Source: Vreelandella andesensis
GTDB lineage: Bacteria > Pseudomonadota > Gammaproteobacteria > Pseudomonadales > Halomonadaceae
Assembly: GCF_003989795.1 (NCBI RefSeq)
Contig: NZ_RZHG01000024.1
Location: 1-45,293 of the forward strand
Direction: 5' to 3'
DNA: 45,293 nucleotides
The translations under genes and the position numbers were made by a program. Within the stretch, counting starts at the first letter, position 1. Every line of letters begins with the position of its first letter. The notes under the pieces are model-generated. The model did not search any database, was not told where the DNA came from, and was given only the letters and a program-made list of their open reading frames with translations. This document shows positions 8,374 to 16,388 of the stretch, in pieces.

Positions 8374-8763
8374 ATGTTGCCAGCGTGCGAGGCTGCTTTC
8401 ACTGTGACGCGTTCGATCGACCCAAGCGCCCACGCGCTTTCTCCACCGCCCAAGCCTTCAGGTTGTGAGCTGTGCCAACGCCCAGCCTCATTGACAAAAC
8501 ATCACCTAATACCGCGCACCCTTCATAATAAGCCGCGTTATCAAAAGCGCTACAGTCGTGAAGAGCGCCTAACGGCGATTGTATGGCTTTGCCACCCTTG
8601 CCATAAGCACATTCACAGGCTGTACAGTGAGCGCGAGTTAGCGGATCGTTTCGCAAGCCTAGAGGCGTTAACGAGCGATGATGACATTCGCGCGTTTGTA
8701 GATTGGCTAGCCACCAAACCCGCTGGCTTTAAGCCAAAGTCGCCAGTGCGCAAACGCCATTAA
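8374..8763 (+). CDS. HNH endonuclease-domain protein
   Basis: The protein has 129 residues. A zinc-type CxxC (CELCQR) is followed by LTKHHLIPR, the first His pair of the beta-beta-alpha-metal fold. The second CxxC with His, CHPCHKHIH, comes about 45 residues later. Together these give a complete HNH motif with two knuckles. The rest is basic and helical. Small stand-alone HNH proteins of this type are common in Proteobacteria and their targets are unknown. No toxin partner, phage gene or restriction gene is beside it. It is divergent from the membrane-protein gene; no strong ribosome binding site is seen. Confidence 0.8.
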   Translation: MLPACEAAFTVTRSIDPSAHALSPPPKPSGCELCQRPASLTKHHLIPRTLHNKPRYQKRYSREERLTAIVWLCHPCHKHIHRLYSERELADRFASLEALTSDDDIRAFVDWLATKPAGFKPKSPVRKRH

Positions 8764-8795
8764 CGACACGTATCGAGCGCGGTATTTGTTGCCAA

Positions 8796-9227
8796 CTACA
8801 CCAGACGGAGGCCTTGCTGGTCACGCCAAGCGGCTTCTAAGGCACTTTCTAGCGGTGCTTTTAAGTGGATTGGCAGTGCATCATGAGCGGCTTGTAGCGA
8901 ATCAAATGATCGGTTACGCAGCCAACAGTACGCCCAGGCACAAGCCTCTGCATCACTTTGTGGGGTGGGACGTGCAGGCATTTGGTTAAGCAAGAATACC
9001 GCTGTGCGTGGTGCCCAGAACGGCATTTCGCCCTGCTCGTCGCGGCTCCACTGCTCAAGTGTGGCACCGCTTGGCGTCGCCTCCGGGGTACCTAATTTTG
9101 CAACGCGTGCTGTTTCAGCCAAAATTAGCGCCAGTTGATCAGTGTCAGCTTGGCCGAGTGAGCGCCACTGCTGCAACAATGCTGACAGCCCCGCGCGCAC
9201 CTTGGTATAAAAGTCATCTTGCGGCAT
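8796..9227 (-). CDS. Hypothetical protein, 143 residues
   Basis: The frame is mostly helical with many Gln, Ala and Trp residues (WRSLGQADTDQLALILAE, ACAWAYCWLRNRSFDSLQ, LESALEAAWRDQQGL). There is no signal peptide, membrane segment or catalytic motif. I do not recognise it. It is divergent from the C-S lyase gene and convergent with the HNH gene. Codon use is like its neighbours, so it is likely real. Confidence 0.65.
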   Translation of the reverse strand: MPQDDFYTKVRAGLSALLQQWRSLGQADTDQLALILAETARVAKLGTPEATPSGATLEQWSRDEQGEMPFWAPRTAVFLLNQMPARPTPQSDAEACAWAYCWLRNRSFDSLQAAHDALPIHLKAPLESALEAAWRDQQGLRLV

Positions 9228-9266
9228 GCTCAGTAGTTACTCCCAAGAACATAAGTGAGATTAGTT

Positions 9267-10430
9267 ATGGCGTTCGATTTTGCTACGCCCGTAGAGCGAC
9301 GCTCTCCGAAAGGGGGTTATGCCTCGCAAAAATGGCATCGCTATGATGCAAACGTGCTGCCACTGTGGGTGGCAGATATGGACTTTCGCTCACCGCCCGC
9401 TGTGATTGATGCGCTACATGCCCGCGTTGAACACGGTGTCTTTGGCTATGGGGAAGTGCCCGATACGCTAACAGAAACTCTCTGCCAGTGGAGTGCTCAC
9501 CACTATAGTTGGGCTATTCAGCCCGATTGGCAACAGTGGCTGCCTGGCGTTGTGCCTGCGTTACACTTTGCGGCGATGGCGCTGACCGAGCCCGGCGAGG
9601 GGGTACTCACGATTACCCCGATTTACCCACCTTTTCTGGCCGTTGCAGAACGCACAGGACGACTCGCCCAACAAGCGATGTTAGCCGAGCCGACGTCCCC
9701 TGGCGAGCCTTGGCAGTTGGATATTGATGCGCTAGAAGCCGCCATAACACCGCAAACCCGTTTGCTGCTTTGGTGTCACCCGCATAACCCAACAGGGCGA
9801 GTATGGAGTGACGACGAACTTGCAGCGTTAGCTGCCGTTGTTGAGCGGCATGACTTATGGGTCGTCTCCGATGAGCTGCACTGCGACCTTCTGTTAAACG
9901 AAGGAGCGCGCCATCGTCCCTTGGTTGCCATGTTTCCCGAACTGGCTAAGCGCACCATCACACTATGGGCGCCGTCAAAAACGTTCAACCTTGCAGGGTT
10001 GACCAGTGCCTGTGCTGTTATTCCTGATGCAACGCTGCGTAAACGCTTTGCAGCGGCAACGAAAGGCTTTTTGCCAGATGGCAATGTAGTGGGGCTGGTT
10101 GCCGCTGAAGCGGCTTATCGCGAAGGTGAACCTTGGCGCCAAGCGCTGTTAGCGGTACTGCGAGATCATCGCGCTACGTTGCAGGCACGGGTAGCGTTAT
10201 GGCCTGGGGTAACCATGAGCGCGCCGGAATCTACTTACTTAGCGTGGCTGGATATGCGTGAGGCGGCCCTAGGCGATTCACCCGCCAAGACGCTGCTAGA
10301 GCAGGCGGGCGTAGCGCTTTCTGATGGGGCTGCGTTTGGCTGTCCCGGATTTGTGCGGCTTAATTTTGGCACCACCGCTTCTCAACTAGAAGCGGCGTTA
10401 GCGCGAATGGATACGCTGTTGAAAGCATGA
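9267..10430 (+). CDS. MalY/PatB-type PLP-dependent C-S lyase (cystathionine beta-lyase)
   Basis: The protein has 387 residues from the ATG at 9267; a GTG at 9255 is a weaker alternative. Fold-type I features are in place: PLWVADMDF near the N-terminus, CHPHNPTGRVW (Asn174), VVSDELHCDL (Asp202 for the pyridine nitrogen) and WAPSKTFNLAGL with the PLP lysine at Lys238. The length and the WVADMDF block are typical of MalY/PatB enzymes, which cleave cystathionine and related beta-C-S substrates to pyruvate, ammonia and a thiol. E. coli MalY also represses MalT; nothing here speaks to that. Confidence 0.88.
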   Translation: MAFDFATPVERRSPKGGYASQKWHRYDANVLPLWVADMDFRSPPAVIDALHARVEHGVFGYGEVPDTLTETLCQWSAHHYSWAIQPDWQQWLPGVVPALHFAAMALTEPGEGVLTITPIYPPFLAVAERTGRLAQQAMLAEPTSPGEPWQLDIDALEAAITPQTRLLLWCHPHNPTGRVWSDDELAALAAVVERHDLWVVSDELHCDLLLNEGARHRPLVAMFPELAKRTITLWAPSKTFNLAGLTSACAVIPDATLRKRFAAATKGFLPDGNVVGLVAAEAAYREGEPWRQALLAVLRDHRATLQARVALWPGVTMSAPESTYLAWLDMREAALGDSPAKTLLEQAGVALSDGAAFGCPGFVRLNFGTTASQLEAALARMDTLLKA

Positions 10431-10431
10431 C

Positions 10432-10461
10432 CAGTACTGCACAGATCAGTACTGCACGGAT
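10432..10461 (+). repeat. Two tandem copies of a 15-bp unit
   Basis: CAGTACTGCACAGAT is followed at once by CAGTACTGCACGGAT, with one mismatch. The pair fills the gap between two convergent genes, and its last base is the first base of the CnoX stop codon on the other strand. It looks like a recent slippage duplication. Confidence 0.7.
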
Positions 10462-11405
10462 CAATACAACAGGGCAAACAGCTTGCGCCGATAAGTAACG
10501 GTTAGCGGATGGTCGGCACCCAGAGCATCGAATACTTGCAGTAAGGTTTTGCGGGCCGCGTCTTCGTTATAGGCGCGGTCATCCTTCATCAACGCCAGTA
10601 GCCCCTCAAGGCCGGTTTCGTATTGGCTGTCGGCAACGTGACGCAGGGCACGCTGATACCGAGCTTCACTGTCATTGCGATCGCCCAGCGAGGCGATTTC
10701 TTCAACGGAAAGTGCCTGCTCGCTAAATTCGATGCTTGCACGCACCCCGCGAGCAGGGGCTGCATCGCGCTCTTCAGGAGGTAAATTGTCCAGCACGCTG
10801 CGAGCTTCATCGCCGCGTTTCTCGGCCACCAGTGCCCGGGCAAGGCCGATTTGATAGGCGTAATGCTCTGGGTACTGGCCAATCAATGTTTGATAAATTT
10901 CCCGAGCGCCCGCTGCATCACCCGCTGCTAGCGCTTCTTCGGCTTGATCTTCTGGGCTAGGCGGTGCATCCCCTGTTGCTGGGAAATAGCGATTTAGCCA
11001 CTCACGCACCTCTTTCTCAGGTAGTGCTCCCTGGATGCTATCGACTAATCCTCCTTGGCTGACGAGCTTAACATCGGGTGTTGAGCGCACGCCTAGTTGG
11101 CCAGCAATTTCTGGATTGGCTTCAATATCCAGTTTGCCAAGTAGGAAGGCCCCCGCGTACTCAACAGCTAGCTTTTCCAGCATCATGAGAAGGGTGGTGT
11201 CACTGGCGTTAGAAGGTGAATGACAGCCTAGCAGCACGGGCACCTGCATTGAGGCTTCAAGCACTTGCTGAATATTGCCAGCATTTAGCTCAATGATAAC
11301 TTCTTCTGGCGTAACGGAACGATGAGCTGTCGTGGCTTCTTCGTTGCTGGTATTTTCTTGCTCTGCAGTCAACGGGTTGCCGGTACGGGGGTCAATAATA
11401 GACAT
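10461..11405 (-). CDS. ybbN: CnoX/YbbN thioredoxin-like co-chaperone
   Basis: The protein has 314 residues. After a ~35-residue leader comes a thioredoxin fold at about 35-145, then TPR-like helices at about 155-310 with AEEALAAGDAAGAREIYQ and DSQYETGLEGLLALMKDD. The active-site position reads GCHSPSNAS, so the CxxC is missing and only Cys61 remains. The same degeneracy is known in E. coli YbbN/CnoX, a redox-linked holdase that hands substrates to GroEL and DnaK. Function should be chaperone rather than oxidoreductase. Confidence 0.9.
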   Translation of the reverse strand: MSIIDPRTGNPLTAEQENTSNEEATTAHRSVTPEEVIIELNAGNIQQVLEASMQVPVLLGCHSPSNASDTTLLMMLEKLAVEYAGAFLLGKLDIEANPEIAGQLGVRSTPDVKLVSQGGLVDSIQGALPEKEVREWLNRYFPATGDAPPSPEDQAEEALAAGDAAGAREIYQTLIGQYPEHYAYQIGLARALVAEKRGDEARSVLDNLPPEERDAAPARGVRASIEFSEQALSVEEIASLGDRNDSEARYQRALRHVADSQYETGLEGLLALMKDDRAYNEDAARKTLLQVFDALGADHPLTVTYRRKLFALLY

Positions 11406-11589
11406 AATTAAGCTCTGTATCGCTTGGAATGGATTTCAATAGGATATGCAGGCAACGGGGAAAGGATTCAAGGAAACGGACGTAAATAAAGTAAATCAGG
11501 GGGGGAATGACCGCTTTTCCCTTGTGGCAACGTCAGTCTGTGATGGTTTGCTTTCCGAAGCCGTTTGAGTATGACGAAGGCTATTAGCG

Positions 11590-11791
11590 ATGTTATCTCG
11601 CATAGTAATAATTGCTGCTACGGCAGGAAGCTTCTTCTCATTGCCTTTGCTAAGTAGCCAAGAATCGCAACTTGGATGCCAACAGCACCGCCATGGCCCA
11701 AGAAGATCTGCTTGAAGGTGCTAGCGTTGATGCCCCAGACCTCATGGCAGCCATGATTCGCGATCCCGCCATTCCAGTATTTAGCTTCTGA
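11590..11791 (+). pseudogene. Possible frameshifted small secreted protein
   Basis: A 41-codon frame from 11590 starts with a signal-like MLSRIVIIAATAGSFFSLPL and then ends at 11715. The neighbouring frame, open from about 11660, continues with an acidic tail (MAQEDLLEGASVDAPD) and ends at 11791, just before a terminator-like hairpin. One indel near 11660-11690 would join a signal peptide to a mature tail. No family is recognised. It could also be chance. It lies in the 549-bp gap between cnoX and the ATP-grasp gene, where nothing else is seen. Confidence 0.3.
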
Positions 11792-11820
11792 AGCGCTAGC
11801 GCCATGCTGTCAGTATCAAG

Positions 11821-11843
11821 CCGCTACTTTTTAGTAGCGGTTT
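11821..11843 (+). terminator. Putative Rho-independent terminator
   Basis: The 7-bp arms CCGCTAC and GTAGCGG with a 6-base loop are followed by TTTCCTCT. It is placed to end any transcript from the small frame at 11590-11791. Confidence 0.6.
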
Positions 11844-11954
11844 CCTCTATGTCTGGTCGCGGGAACTGGGTCGGGGCTAAGGAAAAAGTGGTTCGTAAGC
11901 ATTGTATCTTCGTAAAAGTTAAAAGTGTCGGTGTCTCTTTAACGAAATAGTGCG

Positions 11955-13058
11955 TTAACGGAATAACGCCATGGGGGTTGTCGCGAAATTGTTAGCAGTC
12001 GTTTCATAGGGTGATTTGACGCTTGGTGTCTCCTCGCTAACAGGGGTTGCTGAGCGGTTAATGCTAACAATGCGCTCGCATTTACTGGACATGACATTGT
12101 GCCGGATAGCATCCCAGTGAAGAGGAGGAGCCTTTCCTTTCGCCCAGGCGATGAGTGCCGATGGCACATCTGCTCCAGCGGCAGCAGAAAAAGGATATCC
12201 GCCACCGAAACGTGGGTTAAGTTCGAGTAAGCAGGGCTTCCCTGCGCCCATAAATACATCGCAGTCAAGGTTGCCGACATGCTTTAACGCCTCTCCTAGA
12301 CGGCGTCCAAGCGCGACAAGCTCTGGGCAGTTTTCTGTCACTGCCTGGTCCGTCTCACCGGAACGCATGCCTAGTTTGCGCTTAACGAAGGTCGTCTGAT
12401 ATCGGCCTTCTAAGTCGTTGACCACATCGATGCCATATTCTTGGCCACGCAGAGCGTTTTGGATCAGCAAACCGTCCTCTCTAGCGGCATACGGTTGAAG
12501 TGAGTTGCGAGGCAGGCGACGCAGCCCGAGTTGCCAAGCCCATCGCAACTCGTCTATGTCATTGACACATTCAACCCCTAGCGATGCCGACCCCCAACGC
12601 GGTTTTACAAACAGGGGGAAACATAACTCACCTTGCTCGACCGCCTTAAGGGCGGTGTCAACATGTAGGTAGCTGGCTGGGGTGGCAATGCCCAGTTCTG
12701 TGGCGAAGTCGGCAGTGGCCAGTTTATCGGCCGCCAGGGCGATCACCCCGGGTGAAGATACGACCACTTGGGTGCCTATGCGCCTAAAGCGATGTTTCGC
12801 TTCAGAAAGTATAAAAAGCTCATTGTCATTGAGAGCAATAAGCATCCCTACTTTTTGCTGTTCGCAGAGTGTAAGCAGGGTAGGGATATAGTCCGGTGAC
12901 TCCACCCGAGGAACAAGAAACGCAGCATCCGCTTCTATCATGGCAGCCGCATTCTTGTTGCTATCGGCTGCCAACACGCGGCCACTGCCAGACAGCGCAT
13001 CACGGAAGTAGTGAAGCAGGTAGTTACGACGGCCAGCACAGGTGAAGAGAATATTCAT
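11955..13058 (-). CDS. ATP-grasp ligase (CarB/PylC-like), substrate unknown
   Basis: The protein has 367 residues from the ATG at 13058, chosen for AGGAGT at 13065-13070. The N-terminus MNILFTCAGRRNYLLHYF is the pre-ATP-grasp Rossmann part as in CarB/PylC-like ligases. The ATP-grasp domain follows with FPLFVKPRWGSASLGVE (ATP-binding Lys) and CLLELNPRFGGGYP (metal-binding Glu and Asn). Such enzymes join a carboxylate to an amine through an acyl phosphate. It is last in the set that starts at 15697, with an 84-nt gap after the decarboxylase gene. A peptide- or amide-forming step in a small-molecule pathway is likely; substrates cannot be read. Confidence 0.82.
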   Translation of the reverse strand: MNILFTCAGRRNYLLHYFRDALSGSGRVLAADSNKNAAAMIEADAAFLVPRVESPDYIPTLLTLCEQQKVGMLIALNDNELFILSEAKHRFRRIGTQVVVSSPGVIALAADKLATADFATELGIATPASYLHVDTALKAVEQGELCFPLFVKPRWGSASLGVECVNDIDELRWAWQLGLRRLPRNSLQPYAAREDGLLIQNALRGQEYGIDVVNDLEGRYQTTFVKRKLGMRSGETDQAVTENCPELVALGRRLGEALKHVGNLDCDVFMGAGKPCLLELNPRFGGGYPFSAAAGADVPSALIAWAKGKAPPLHWDAIRHNVMSSKCERIVSINRSATPVSEETPSVKSPYETTANNFATTPMALFR

Positions 13059-13142
13059 TGTTTTACTCCTCATGAAGTAAAATTGTTGCGAGTGATGCGG
13101 CTTCGAAGTGGCTGGCTCGTTTGTAGACTCAATGTGCTTTTT

Positions 13143-14423
13143 TTATACATGTGTGAAAGGTTCAAGTGCGAGGGCACCTGCTGAGTAATCATCGTCAGGA
13201 AGCGATTCACGGCGGCGTGCACAGTAGCTGGTAAGCACGCTGGCGCAGTCATCGGCGCGTTTAAGCATCTGCCCCTGGCGGTTGAGCACTGCCGGCGCGG
13301 GCGTAATAAAGGGCGGTGTGTAGTTGACTGAGTAAGCTCCACGATTCTCGAACACGATGTAATCGCCAATACCTAGATGGCCTGTGAAAACCTCACAGAT
13401 GACGTCGTGCTCCATACAGGTATGACCTACTAAGCGATAAGCACGTAGTGAGCTTGCAGGGTTGGTGCTTGCGGTGACCGCATACAGCATCGGTTGATTG
13501 TGTGAATGGGTCGGGTTGGTGCTGTTAATGCTGGTATCAATAAGTGCGTGATAAATGTTGTTTCGTTCTCTTATTTCCACGACCTCAGCCACAAGGCAAT
13601 GTGTGTCGGCGACCATGGAAATACCAGGCTCAACAATGAGCTGCATCGCGGGGCTTGGTGCATAGCGCTTGAAAGCTAATCCGATCGCATCGGCATACTC
13701 AGCAGTGCTCGGCACCTCAAACGGAAACTGCGACTTCAATGCTTCTGGCATGGCACCCAGCAGGCCGCCGCCAACGTTCAGCGTTTCGATGGTATATCGC
13801 GGCGCTAACCGTGAAGCCAGTTCACCAAGCAAACGAATACGCTCCGTATGTGCCGTTACTCCGCGCCCCCGATCGCTAACATGACAGTGGAGTCCTGCCA
13901 CCCTTACGTTTGGAATGCGTTTCAATCGGTTAAGCGCATTCTCAAGTTCCCCCGACTCGGCCTGAAAGCCGAAACGGCTAGCGGGTAGCGAAGCAAAATT
14001 GATCCTCAGCCCAATCACTATTTCATTGAATTCACTGGAAATCCGCTCCAGTAACGCAATTTCGCGGAAAGAGTCGATATTGACCGCTGAGCCACCCCGC
14101 AAGGCTAGGCGCAGATCATCCTCGCGTTTAATAGGGCCGTTGAATATCAGTTGAGCCGCAGGCAAATAACGACGGGCAACGTCAAACTCGAAACGGGATA
14201 CAACCTCTGCCATACCGCCCATCTCGTCGATAAGCTCACAGATACGTGGCATATAATTGGCCTTGAGTGCGTAGGCCACTTGAGTATTGGCATGGTAGTG
14301 TCGAAGCCGCTCGCGAAGCTGTGAGTAGTTCTCGACGAAGCGGTTTTCGTCAAATAAATAAAAGGTTCCCCCGGCACGATGCGAGAGCTTATGTAACGTC
14401 CTATAGTCGAGAGCTACGTGCAT
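13143..14423 (-). CDS. Fold-type III PLP amino-acid decarboxylase (Dap/Orn/Arg type)
   Basis: The protein has 426 residues. The alanine-racemase-like barrel carries the PLP lysine Lys54 in AYALKANY, the LHCHVSD strand (His181), the phosphate-binding NVGGG (about 216-220) and EPGISMVAD. The C-terminal beta domain has GHTCMEHDVI with Cys336 and Asp340, the pair that enters the partner's active site in diaminopimelate decarboxylase, and Tyr364. A housekeeping LysA would give VGSPICESSD-like sequence and usually sits with dapF, so this is more likely a specialised decarboxylase. The start is 5 nt after the stop of the dioxygenase gene, with AGGGG upstream. Confidence 0.85.
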   Translation of the reverse strand: MHVALDYRTLHKLSHRAGGTFYLFDENRFVENYSQLRERLRHYHANTQVAYALKANYMPRICELIDEMGGMAEVVSRFEFDVARRYLPAAQLIFNGPIKREDDLRLALRGGSAVNIDSFREIALLERISSEFNEIVIGLRINFASLPASRFGFQAESGELENALNRLKRIPNVRVAGLHCHVSDRGRGVTAHTERIRLLGELASRLAPRYTIETLNVGGGLLGAMPEALKSQFPFEVPSTAEYADAIGLAFKRYAPSPAMQLIVEPGISMVADTHCLVAEVVEIRERNNIYHALIDTSINSTNPTHSHNQPMLYAVTASTNPASSLRAYRLVGHTCMEHDVICEVFTGHLGIGDYIVFENRGAYSVNYTPPFITPAPAVLNRQGQMLKRADDCASVLTSYCARRRESLPDDDYSAGALALEPFTHV

Positions 14424-14428
14424 GGTGA

Positions 14429-15217
14429 TTACCCCTGATTGGCGTTATACAACCGTTTTTCCAGCGGCCTATACCATTCATCAAGGCTGACGGGCACCCG
14501 GGCGTTATAACCAAGCACTTGTCGCGTTAAGGGCGAAAGTGTCGCGCCATAGTCGTCACCTAACATCCGTGCGTAGTCCATATGTGGTTTGACCCAGGCT
14601 CGGCTGTAGCCAACCGTTAAGGCGACGCGCGGCTTGTCTCCGGTAATTAAGGCACCTTGATGCCAAAGCAGCGAATTGAAGAGCAGAACCGAACCAGCAG
14701 GTGCTACGATTCTTTCATGGTGTTTCTCGAATTCTTTTTCGTCGGGTGGTTGGTCGCTCGTATGAGACCCCGACAGTACTAGAGTGCCATTCTCTTTTGT
14801 AAAATCGTCACACATCACCAGCATGTTTAGCTTGAGCGGATACCCTGGAATGAAGGTTCTCACATCTCGGTGCAGCTTGTGCACATAGGTGTTCACATCC
14901 GGAAAACCACCTATTGGCGTTAATGAGTGGCAGATATACGGCTGTTCATGGAAATAATGTGAAATATAGGGATGAAAAAGGTGCATGTCGATGTAACGGT
15001 CAATACTGTCATTCGCGCCCAGGCAGTGGTGGGCGGTTCCATCACCCTGGGTATTAACGCCATTCTTAATTTGCATGTCTTGGCAAATATCAATCCACTT
15101 TAGGCAGTCACTGCGTAACGCGTTTATAAAATGCTTTTCCAGCGCAGATGGAAAGACAACCCAGCCCTTGTCTTTGATGGTATGGCCGAACTCGTCAACG
15201 CTCATTCTTTCTTGCAT
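14429..15217 (-). CDS. Phytanoyl-CoA dioxygenase (PhyH)-family Fe(II)/2-oxoglutarate oxygenase
   Basis: The protein has 262 residues. The iron-binding facial triad is seen as His116-x-Asp118 in HKLHRDVR and His186 in LLWHQGAL. Arg197 in DKPRVALTVGYS is placed to bind 2-oxoglutarate. NGTLVLSGSH between them is typical of PhyH proteins. Members hydroxylate or halogenate many natural products and amino-acid derivatives. The gene begins 3 nt after the GNAT stop, so translation is coupled. Its most likely substrate is an intermediate of the same four-gene pathway, which is inference. Confidence 0.85.
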   Translation of the reverse strand: MQERMSVDEFGHTIKDKGWVVFPSALEKHFINALRSDCLKWIDICQDMQIKNGVNTQGDGTAHHCLGANDSIDRYIDMHLFHPYISHYFHEQPYICHSLTPIGGFPDVNTYVHKLHRDVRTFIPGYPLKLNMLVMCDDFTKENGTLVLSGSHTSDQPPDEKEFEKHHERIVAPAGSVLLFNSLLWHQGALITGDKPRVALTVGYSRAWVKPHMDYARMLGDDYGATLSPLTRQVLGYNARVPVSLDEWYRPLEKRLYNANQG

Positions 15218-15220
15218 GGC

Positions 15221-15697
15221 TTATGACTCCATCAATTTAGAAAATGGTAATGTTGAGTCCTTTTCAAAGCAAAGCGGTAGTTCCATTAACAGCATAGGTT
15301 CTTTGCTCTCGCAGAAGCGGAAGCCTTGGCGTTGGTAAAACCGAAGGGCACCTGCATTATTCTTGTTCACCCATAGCGTCAAGCGGGAACAGTTATGTTG
15401 GCGCGATTGCATGGTGACACCAGTGAGTAGAGAAGCAGCCAAACCGCTGCCGCGAATTTCCGGCGCCAAGATGAATAAGGTAATAAAGGCATCTGGGGTT
15501 GAAGTGTCTCTGCAGTAATAAGCCACAAACCCCAAGCATTTATCTGATGTGTGAAGGCATAAAAAATCGGCGTTTATCAATATCTTGTCGATATACGCTT
15601 CGACATCGTCTACGAGCAGAAGCCTGCCAGCTTGTCGGTGCTGCTCCTCCCAAATAAGCGAACGAACGCCATCTTGCCAACTCGATAGGTTGCGCAT
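15221..15697 (-). CDS. GNAT-family N-acetyltransferase
   Basis: The protein has 158 residues. The acetyl-CoA pyrophosphate loop is seen as IRGSGLAASLL at about 81-91, after LFILAPE. The C-terminal motif B region NKNNAGALRFYQRQGFRF is also typical. An excellent GGAGGT lies just upstream of the ATG. It is the first gene of the minus-strand set to 11955. It may modify the pathway's amine or give self-resistance; neither can be decided from sequence. Confidence 0.87.
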   Translation of the reverse strand: MRNLSSWQDGVRSLIWEEQHRQAGRLLLVDDVEAYIDKILINADFLCLHTSDKCLGFVAYYCRDTSTPDAFITLFILAPEIRGSGLAASLLTGVTMQSRQHNCSRLTLWVNKNNAGALRFYQRQGFRFCESKEPMLLMELPLCFEKDSTLPFSKLMES

Positions 15698-15779
15698 AAT
15701 GTACCTCCAGCACTCTTGCCGCTGCTCATGTGGAAGAGGAGGAGCTTAGGCAACGGTTGAGCATTACATAAGTTTTTTC

Positions 15780-15796
15780 TGTAACGATTAGTTACA
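15780..15796. promoter_or_regulatory. Candidate operator: perfect dyad TGTAAC-N5-GTTACA
   Basis: Six-base arms are perfectly inverted around GATTA, 83 bp upstream of the GNAT start. It is the only strong dyad seen in that upstream region, so it is a candidate regulator site for the four-gene set. No regulator gene is adjacent, and the -35/-10 pair is not clear. Confidence 0.4.
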
Positions 15797-16330
15797 TTAT
15801 TCATTGATGTTCACGTATGCAGGATATTATTACCACCTGTATTTTCTGGTCTTAGTAAAATTAGAAACGTCATACTGTTTTGATCATTGTCACGGATAAT
15901 GCAGGCTGCATTTATGGGTTGAATTCAGACTTAAAGGCATTCAGGCGCTGACTTTTATTTGCGTCTGGAAAAGTGTCTTTATGATGTGTAGCAAGTCTTT
16001 ACTGTGAAAAAATAAACTTAAAATCACACAATGAAAATAATATGCCAATATCTTTAATAGGCGCTTTAAAAAGCATCGCTTGATATATTGAATTTTAATA
16101 TTGCGGCGTGTTTAATAATGTGATGTAGACGCGTCAAGCCGACATTAATGAAATGTCTGCTCATGGTGAGAGATAGCTTGTGCGTTGGGGTTTTGATGTC
16201 TGAAGGACTTAAATCGAGGAGTTATACCGGGGCAGAGCTAATTTAAAGCCTGAATTCAATCAAACACTGCAATGCCGTTGACCTTGCCCGGCAAATAGTG
16301 GGCAACGGTTTAAGCGATTGTATGTGAAAA
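15797..16330. other. AT-rich intergenic region with no gene seen
   Basis: About 530 bp upstream of the GNAT set and downstream of the phasin gene. Both strands are broken by many stops. It holds A/T-rich patches around 16020-16110 but no convincing ribosome binding site plus start, tRNA or long repeat. It may carry the distal promoter of the GNAT set. Confidence 0.5.
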
Positions 16331-16355
16331 GGGCCGTTTCCCTTTGGAAACGACC
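16331..16355 (-). terminator. Rho-independent terminator of the phasin gene
   Basis: The arms GGGCCGTTTCC and GGAAACGACCC pair, with one mismatch, around a 3-4-base loop. On the minus strand the hairpin is followed by CTTTTC. It lies 33 bp past the phasin stop. Confidence 0.8.
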
Positions 16356-16388
16356 CCTAAAAAAAGCGGCTACAGCAGAGTTATCGGT

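Noticed and set aside
11792..11812. GCGCTAGCGC after the small frame at 11590 as a motif copy
   Set aside because: The 10-bp core matches but the flanks do not, there is no gene at the right distance, and GCTAGC also occurs in coding regions here.
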